Shown in pieces: positions 56,491-64,000 of a DNA stretch of 64,000 nt. Location of the stretch: assembly GCF_026745355.1 (NCBI RefSeq), contig NC_079210.1, forward strand, positions 25,868,529 to 25,932,528, written 5' to 3'. The position numbers were made by a program, and so were the translations under genes. The notes beneath the pieces were generated by a model. The model was given only the letters and a program-made list of their open reading frames with translations. It was not told where the DNA came from and ran no database searches. The stretch is from Beta vulgaris subsp. vulgaris. Lineage: Eukaryota > Streptophyta > Magnoliopsida > Caryophyllales > Amaranthaceae. Each line of letters opens with the position of its first letter. The stretch's first letter is position 1.

Positions 56491-58975
56491 TGTAACACCC
56501 CGATAATTCTCTTTTCTAGAAAATATTTTTATAACAAACTTTAGAGAATTACGCAGGCATTATCGCCCGTGTGATAACGTTTTGGCTTACTCAGAATTTT
56601 GCAGCGGAAAACAACTTACTAAAAACAACTTTATTAAAACTTATGAAACCAATAACAATGTCAGAAACTAAAACACACCAACTTAAAACTATTGTCTGAA
56701 AACATAACTCCTAGAAAACAACTTAAATAAACTAATAATACAAGAGTCTCTCCATTCCAGATTCCCAATGAGATGCATCTGCGAACCTGTAATGTCAATG
56801 CTGTCTTGACTCTGCTCCCCCGAAGGATCACCACAGGATCAATAGGCAAAGCCATGATCACAAACACAACAAGCACGTAATCAGCAAAGCTGAGTACTAC
56901 ATATCAGACATACATAATCCTAAACATGATACTACAAAATAACATGCATGAATAAACAATAACAAAACATATAATAATCTGCAGATAACTCTTACTGAAC
57001 TAGACTCTAAACTTTATTTCTTTCTTTAAATGGAATAGTTATTGAACGAGTTGTCTCAACCTGAAAATAGGAAATACGGGAGCTACCACATATTCCAAAA
57101 TGACCTGCGATATCAAGGAACCTTTGAACTAATGAGGAATGGTGATCAATCCAATCCTAGAAAAGCCATGGGCTACCACCATGTACTCCAACCCTTAGTG
57201 TCCAACTCTAGACGTGCACCAGTCTAAAGTCTATAACCTATTCTCGTTTCACTTTACGTTGAATATATTTTATTACTTGTGCTGACACCAACCAAGCAAT
57301 AACATACAACTAATAATCACACAATTATAACAGAATTCCTTTTTATCTTTGGATTAAAAGTGTTACAACTTATCAATCAAGACTCCTTTAACTTCTTTTT
57401 ATACTTTACTAACTTGCTTGTTGAACCTAGCCAACAATAAACTTTACCTTGATATAGGTATACTTGTGACTTACCAAATAAGATCCACGGTTCTTATAAG
57501 ATAATAATAATACTCAAGAATCCATGTAAAACATGATTCAATCTAACTTACATTAATTCACTCATGAATTAATAAATAAACTTGACTTCTCCTGCTTGCA
57601 TCAAACTTCCATACAAACATTTATACTCATAAATACTTCTAGTTTACATGTAGCGCACAGGCAAATAACATGTAAAACAATTCCAGTAATCATATATATG
57701 AACAAATAGAGTCCTATTAATGATACTAATAAATAAAACATTCTTAGAGCATGCTTCTAAATCATATAGCACGTAGACTATGTACGTACCTTGTATAAAC
57801 AAATTGGTAGGCCACTTTTACTCGCTAAAAGTCTCATACTATGAAATCTCCGCCTAGAAAATAAAATAATGAAATAAATATCTCGAACTAAAAATTTACA
57901 GCAACTTTAAGATCAAAAACCCCCTTAAACGTGTTTTAAAATCGTTTTTACGTACCAAACTTTCGTTATTTTTAATCCCTAGTATAGTACAACTATTCTA
58001 GTGACTAAAAAAAACATTTAAAACCCTTAAAATAAATCTTCTGAAAATATATTTAATACATATAAAATTATATACTAACCAAATCTTATGATTTATACTT
58101 TATAAATATAGTTTCTAGTGATTAAAAACCCTAAAAACTATAAATTTCATGATAAAAACTGAAAATAACTTAATATAATAAATCTGAAATTTATTATACT
58201 AATAAACATAATGGCCGAAATATTTGTAGGCATATAAAACAGTAATTTAAATCATAAACATGCTAATTATTAATAAAATAACATAAAAACTATTACTTTA
58301 ATGGAATCTTAGAGAGGAAGAAAAGAAAAACAACCACAACAATGGAGAAGGAAGGGCCGAACAGCAGCAGCCACGGAAACAAGAAATCCGGCGGTCAAGT
58401 TTCGGTCCTCAAGAAGCAATCGTGACGTTTCTTGTTGAACAAGAAACGTTACTTGGAGAAGAAGAAACAAATTTTGAGAGAAGATCAAAAGATGCGCACA
58501 AAGGAGGAGAGAGAAGAAAGAAAGCGCCGAGTGAAGAGAGAGAGAGAGTCACGTGGAAGAGGGAGAGAAATAAATGTGTAGGGTAAAATTTGGGTTTTTA
58601 GGATATTTAAATAGAGGCTTTTCCTTTTGGGCTTAGGAAAAGAGATTTTAATAAATGAAACTTTGATGACTAATAAGATGGGCTCATTAGGACTTTAGTC
58701 ATCAATTAACCCTTTCCCTTTTTATCACTTTTGGGCTTTCGATTCCATTAAGCTTCCTTTTCAAATACCTTTTAATAATTAAAACTCTTATTAAAACATG
58801 CTTAATTAAACCTTACAAATTTTATTAAGCTATGAAAAATATTTTTAGTTGACTTTTAAAATAGTCAACCCTTTTTAAAAGTCAAATCATTTTCCAAACT
58901 CATTTGGATTTAAATATAACTACATAAATACTTTAATATATTTATGAAAATTCTTTAAAATTGTGGGGGATTACA
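56491..58975 (-). repeat. 3' LTR of the Tekay-type element
   Basis: It begins TGTAACACCCCGATAATTC and ends GTGGGGGATTACA on the plus strand. A polypurine-type tract (CTTTTAAGGGGGTAGAC, minus strand) adjoins it at 58976-58992. Length is 2,485 bp. It abuts the copia-derived frame at 56490. Short open frames inside it are not genes. Confidence 0.92.
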
Positions 58976-59254
58976 GTCTACCCCCTTAAAAGAAGTTTCG
59001 TCCCGAAACTTAACACAAAACCCTCGTACTTTCAAAAGTTTGAACTCAACATTTCGAAAACTTTTGAAGAAAGATAGTGCCTCTTGTGCACCTTCCCATT
59101 TTTAAAACACTTGCGTTACTTATGAACACTTTTCTTATGCGGAGACTCTACCTCTTTTGCACTAACATGTGCAACTTGCCCGACATAGGCATACATATGC
59201 ATGAAAATCTCATAAATATAGACAAAAGCGCGAAATTTATCGCATTCTACCCCC

Positions 59255-59785
59255 TTAAAGAAAACGAGTTACGCCCTCGTAACTCACCTCAAGGAATAGA
59301 TCTGGATACTTTTTCTTCATATCCTCTTCGGCTTCCCACGTTGCCTCTTCTGACTCGTGGTTACACCAAAGAACTTTCACAATATGAACATCTTTGTTGC
59401 GCGTACTACGCACTTTCCTGTCGAGAATCTTGACAGGTCTTTCCTCATATGTGAGGCTACTATCTATCTGAACTCTTTCAGGTTCTAACACATGACGCTC
59501 ATCAGGGATATAGCGCTTAAGTTGGGATATGAATACATCATGCATCTTTTCAAACTCCATTGGCAATGCCAATCTATAAGCTACTTTCCCAATGCGCTCC
59601 AAAATCTCATATGGGCCTACATATTTAGCACTTAGCTTGCCCTTTTTCCCAAATCTCATAACGCCTTTAGTGGGTGATACTTTCAAGAATACTTTATCAC
59701 CTACAGCAAACTCATCTTCGCGACGTTTTAAATCTGCATAACTCTTCTGCCTATCTTGCGCAGCTTGAATTCGAGCCTGAATCAA
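59255..59785 (-). pseudogene. Tekay integrase C-terminal part and chromodomain
   Basis: It reads RREDEFAVGDKVFLKVSPTK, KLSAKYVGPYEILERIGKVA (the integrase GPY/F motif) and then the chromodomain (PVKILDRKVRSTRNKDVHIV, LWCNHESEEATWEAEEDMKK, YPDLF). The stop is at 59255. Chromodomains of this group are thought to guide insertion to heterochromatin. Confidence 0.92.
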
Positions 59786-60736
59786 TCTGAATTCTTGACG
59801 GTCTCCTCAATAAATTCAGTCCCCAAAACTATATTCTCTAAAGTCATTCCAGCAAATGGGACTTCTACACTTCCGTCCATATAATGCCTCAAAAGGTGCC
59901 ATCTTTATACTCGCATGGTAACTATTGTTGTAAGAAAACTCAATCAAATCTAATTGGTCCTCCCAACTTCCTTGAAAATCAATGCACAAGCTCTCAACAT
60001 ATCCTCCATAGTCTGATTAGTCCTCTCAGTCTGACCATCGGTCGCAGGGTGAAAGGCGGTACTCATTTTCAATGTTGTCCCAAGGTTTAATTGGACCTTT
60101 TTCCAGAACTTAGATAGAAATCTAGAGTCACGATCCGAGATAATGTCCTTTGGAACTCCATGCAATCTCACTACATGTTGATATAGGTTCTTAGCGAGTT
60201 GCTTCTTTTCCATGTCTCCTTAATAGGTATGAACAGCGGACTTGGTCAGTCTATCCACAATAACCCAAATGGTATCATTTCCACTCTCGTCTTGGGTAAG
60301 GCAGTCACAAAGTCCATAGAAATAGAATCCCACTTCCATCCAGGACCTCTAACGATTGAACTTTCCCATGGTCTCTTATGGTCATCTTCACTTTCTGACA
60401 GGTTAGCACTTAGACACTACTCAGCTACCTCTCGCTTCATGTTTGGCCACCAATAGATCACCTTAAGGTCTTTTACAACTTGTCACCCCCAGGGTGCACA
60501 GAATATGGAGTATTATTCCCCTCGTCCATAAGACGTCTCTTAAGGTCATTGCACTTCTGTGGTACACACCACCTCCCTTTAAACCTTAGACTCCCATCAT
60601 CATGAATCTTGAAGTCTACTTCCTTACCTTGCTTCATTTTCTCCTTATCTTGTCTAGTGCTCATCCCCGACTTGACCCTCAATAATCTCGTCGAAAACTG
60701 ACACTCCCAAAGAAAGATTACTAAGTCTAGCCTCAC
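59786..60736 (-). pseudogene. Tekay integrase, zinc-binding and catalytic parts
   Basis: The right part includes DDGSLRFKGRWCVPQKCNDL and YSVHPGGDKL, leading into the zinc-binding region (YWWPNMKREVAE near 60430). The catalytic core includes IISDRDSRFLSKFWKKVQ (second acid) and [18 protein letters not shown] (the glutamate). Frames change several times, so the enzyme is dead. Confidence 0.88.
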
Positions 60737-60955
60737 TTTCCCCAGGATTTAAAATTTCTAGGCTCAACCTTTGCATATCTCACACAACTCCTCAGGGACT
60801 ATCAAAGCACTCAAGCTATGACTCGATTTTGACTCAAGGCGTCAGCAACCACATTTGCTTTCCCCTCATGATTACTGGATGTCTAATCTAATCCTTAATC
60901 AACTCTAGCCATCTTCTCTTGCCTCATATTCAAGTCTTTTGGGTAAATATGTACT

Positions 60956-61297
60956 TCAAACTCTTATGGTCTGTAAATATCTACAAGTTGCTCCATAAAG
61001 ATAATGTCTCCAAATTTTCAATGCAAACACTATGGCAGCTAACTCTAGATCATGGGTAGGGTAATTAGCCTCATAAGGTTTCAATTGACGCGACGCATAA
61101 GCTATTACCTTACCATTCTGTTGCAACACACAACCCAAACCATTTTTCGAAGCATCACTATAGACCTCAAATCCCTCATTCCCATCAGGTAGGGTTAAAA
61201 CAGGTGCAGTGGTTAAACGATCCTTCAAGATCTGAAAAGCTTCCTCACACTTCTCATTCCACTCAAACTTGGACTCCTTTTTCATCAAATTAGTCAT
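60956..61297 (-). pseudogene. Tekay RNase H
   Basis: It reads [38 protein letters not shown] and [20 protein letters not shown], the RT-linked RNase H of chromoviruses. The frame is broken after GATCRYLQ. Confidence 0.9.
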
Positions 61298-61398
61298 AGG
61301 TCTTGCTATCTTCGAGAAACTCTCACAAATCTCCTATAATAGCCAGCTAAACCCAAGAAACTCCTAATGTCTGACACCTTTTGGAGTTGGCCACTCAC

Positions 61399-61951
61399 TC
61401 ACAGCTTGAATCTTGCAGGATCTACTGAGACTCCTTCCTTAGACACAAAATGACCCAAAAATGCTACTTTCTCCAAACGAAACTCACACTTAGAGAATTG
61501 GCATATAATGGTTCTTCTCAAAGTCTCCAAAATAATCCTTAAATGTTCATCATGCTCGGTTTCATTCCTCGAATATATCAAAATGTCATCAATGAAAACC
61601 ACTACGAACTTATCCAAAAACTCATGAAAGATCCTATTCATCAAGTCCATAAATATGCAGGAGCATTGGTTAACCCAAATGGCATTACAGTGAACTCGTA
61701 GTGACCATAACGCGTTCTAAAGGCAGTCTTAGGTACATCCTTATCGCTACCCTCAATTGATGATATCCTGAACGTAAGTCAATCTTCGAGAACACACTCG
61801 CTCCATTCAGTTGATCGAATAGGTCATCTATTCTAGGCAAAGGGTACTTGTTCTTGATGGTAACATTGTTCAACTCCCTATAGTCGATACATAACCTCAT
61901 ACTCCCATCCTTTTTCTTCACGAACAATACAGGAGCTCCCCAAGGATGCAC
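61399..61951 (-). pseudogene. Tekay reverse transcriptase
   Basis: The 61951-61685 part carries [40 protein letters not shown] and [13 protein letters not shown]. The 61650-61399 part carries [20 protein letters not shown] with the catalytic DD pair. A frameshift lies between them. Confidence 0.92.
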
Positions 61952-62336
61952 TAGGCTGATATAACCTTATCCAAAAGTTCTTGCAATTGCGTCTTTAACT
62001 CACTCATCTCAGGAGGTGCCATTCTATAAGGTGCCTTAGATATAGGTGCAGTTCCAGGAACTAAGTCTATGGTAAACTCAACAGCTCTTGCAGGCGGCAT
62101 ACCTGAAATTTCACTCGGAAATACACCATAAACTCATTCACTATTGGAACATCCTCAAGTTTTATACAGCTTCCTTACTACATCTTGCACGCTACAGAAA
62201 AATAGCTCACACCCCTTTCTCATCAACTTCTGCACTTGCATAGCAGAGATCACTCCAAACTTCTTGGTTTCCCAAATCGTCTATATGAGGTCAATTTTCC
62301 CGAAGGGTTTCTCAACACTACTTTTGAACTTCACAA

Positions 62337-62582
62337 TCATCTGGCCTTGTAATGACTCAACCAGTTCATCCCAAGAATCACATCTAAGTCTCCTAAGTTA
62401 AACTCGATTAAATCGGATGGAAAGACACTCCCTCCTATCTTCAAAGGCAGGTTCTTGAACAACTTAGTACACTTAACGACTTCCCCAGTAGGAATACTGA
62501 TAGACAAGTCAATTGTCATATCTACTAACCCAGACTCTTTAGAACAGAAGACGAAATAAAAGAATAGGTCGCCCCCAATCAA
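62337..62582 (-). pseudogene. Tekay protease C-terminal part
   Basis: It reads DLSISIPTGEVVKCTKLFKN, LPLKIGGSVFPSDLIEFNLG and DLDVILGMNWLSHYKA, the standard end of the chromovirus protease before RT. Confidence 0.9.
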
Positions 62583-62624
62583 ATAACGTTTTAACGAAAA
62601 CTGAATTAATAGAGAAATTACCAG

Positions 62625-63700
62625 TTACCACATCAGCGACCTCTCTGCTTCGCTATGACTCATCACGAACACTTTTCCGCAGGCTTTGTTCTGGGTAGGA
62701 TTTTCATTAGCAGGCCTACTATAGTTTCCTTGGTTATTCTGACCTCCAGGCTTAGGACCCTGGTTCCCTATCTGATTGGACCCTGATCTAGCCTGATTAC
62801 CATTTCCCTGAGTCTTTAGATCTTTCCCGTGCTTGGAGAAGCACTCATACTCTCTATGACCCTTTTTCTGGCAATAATGACAGGTCACTAGCTCTCCCTT
62901 ACAGTCTTTCCCAGGATGGTTTTTGTCACACTTCTTGCAATTGTAAACCCTTTCAGGTCTACCCTGACTACGGTTATCCTGGTTGTTTCTTCCTTGGAAA
63001 TTACCATTTCCATTTTGGTTTTCTTAAAGTTACTTTGGTTTCCTCCAGTACTAACCTCTTTTCTCTTTTCACCAACTATCCCATTCTTTTATCTCTCCTT
63101 GATTGCAACCATAAATATGTAGAAGCTCTCCCATACACCAATCTAAAGATGTAAAGGTTTCACCCCCTAATCCCAGCTGGATTTCATCAGTCAACCCTTG
63201 TTCGAACCTCTGAGCCTTAAGCTCCTCAGTAGCTACCACCTCAGGTGCAAACCTAGACAGGGTTATGAATTTACTATAATATTCAGAGATAGTCATACTA
63301 CCCATTCTAAGGTTGATAACTCTTGAGCTTTCTGTTTTCTCATGAAGGCAGGGTAAAACTTTCCTCTCAGCACAACACAAAGGCTTCCCAATTGAATCCC
63401 TCAGCAGCACTCAATCTAGCCCCGTTTTCTCTCCACCACAAATCAGCCTCATCCTTTAGTATAAAACAGCCTGGCCTACTCTCATATTAGCAGGGCAATT
63501 CACTACTTCAAATAACTTCTCAAATTCCCTAATCCAGTTCTCTAGGAAGGTAGGGTCAGATTGTCCCTTAAAGTAAGGTGGTTTCACTTTGGCCAGTCTT
63601 TCGAACATCTCTCCAGCAGTCTCTGGACGTTCGACCTTGTCCTGATTCAGTTTTCCGCCAAGAGGCGAATAGCATCAGCTAGTTCAGTGTTGTTAGCCAT
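62625..63700 (-). pseudogene. Tekay Gag with zinc knuckle
   Basis: The start MANNTELADAIRLL (63700) is followed by a stop after a few residues. The gag domain is at 63410-63069 (MTISEYYSKFITLSRFAPEV, QRFEQGLTDEIQLGLG). The zinc knuckle at 62888-62830 reads CHYCQKKGHREYEC, a perfect CX2CX4HX4C, with a second cysteine cluster just upstream. A glycine/asparagine-rich tail follows. Several frame breaks are present. Confidence 0.9.
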
Positions 63701-64000
63701 TCTACTTCGGGACCTGAAAGTAATATAACTCTACTCAGGTTCCAGAAAACTTACATAGTCATCTAAGCAAGGCAACACTTGATTTGATCATTAAAGATCG
63801 CATCAACATACAATTCCACTAAGTTTCAATATGAAATGTTCTCTAATATTCATATAATTGTTCACGTAAATAAATTCATATCAACTGAAATGGAATTGAG
63901 CAAGAAATATAATCACATAATGAAAATAAAATAAATAAAATTATTTCCCATTACCTGCCCTAAATAAATTCTTACTCCTCTAATAAAATAAGCTATATTT
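63701..64000 (-). other. 5' leader of the Tekay element, cut by the window end
   Basis: AT-rich non-coding DNA upstream of the gag start. No primer site or LTR end is reached within the window. Confidence 0.6.

Larger units (their letters stand above)
56491..64000 (-). mobile_element. Chromodomain Ty3/gypsy retrotransposon (Tekay/Del type), 5' end beyond the window
   Basis: On the minus strand the order is gag, zinc knuckle, protease, RT, RNase H, integrase, chromodomain, polypurine tract and 3' LTR. The C-terminal chromodomain and the long (2.5 kb) TGTAACACCCC LTR place it in the chromovirus Tekay/Del group. The ORFs are broken by several frameshifts and stops. The DNA right of 63700 should be its 5' leader. 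Confidence 0.92.

Overview
The window is nuclear DNA of a flowering plant, probably a eudicot. It is AT-rich, has one gene with many GT-AG introns, and is filled with plant-type transposons (Tat, Athila-like, Tekay and SIRE-like retroelements; CACTA, hAT, Harbinger/Tourist and Stowaway DNA elements). I cannot name the species from the sequence alone. No bacterial, organellar, tRNA, rRNA or CRISPR features were seen.

Left part (1-15.8 kb): the only host gene I can support is a 17-exon minus-strand gene for a DCAF13/SOF1 homologue, a WD40 protein of the small-subunit processome. Its coding exons run from the ATG at 15544 down to the stop at 511. The exons I placed by hand join in frame to 1,359 nt (452 residues plus stop). 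The introns are swollen by transposons: at least four Stowaway-type MITEs, one Tourist MITE, two inverted Harbinger-like elements nested inside a third element in intron 9, and an 885-bp inverted-repeat element in intron 4. Two telo-boxes lie just upstream of the ATG.

Middle left (15.8-24.8 kb): intergenic repeats. These are an element with hairpin ends and a 21-bp minisatellite (15841-16973), a probable decayed LTR, an AT microsatellite, a zone of degenerate GAGTTAT repeats, and a 2.86-kb non-autonomous hAT element (21787-24648) with a perfect 8-bp target duplication.

Centre (24.79-54.0 kb): one minus-strand Tat-lineage Ty3/gypsy retrotransposon with about 1.68-kb direct repeats as LTRs. 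Gag, protease, reverse transcriptase, two RNase H domains and integrase are all recognisable but broken. It also carries a plus-strand (antisense) extra ORF and a 3' tandem repeat. Four younger elements interrupt it: a 6.5-kb CACTA element (29587-36096), which itself holds captured host gene exons and a solo LTR; a CACTA-like MITE (about 36745-37992); an 8.35-kb non-autonomous Athila-like LTR element (40106-48458); and a CACTA MITE (49987-51615). Three of the four have perfect target duplications. Subtracting all four leaves about 11.5 kb, a normal size for a Tat element.

Right part (54.5-64 kb): the 3' LTR, polypurine tract and terminal region of a SIRE-like Ty1/copia element, interrupted at 56491 by a minus-strand chromodomain (Tekay/Del-type) Ty3/gypsy element. 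The Tekay 3' LTR, integrase-chromodomain, RNase H, reverse transcriptase, protease and gag are present; its 5' LTR lies beyond the window.
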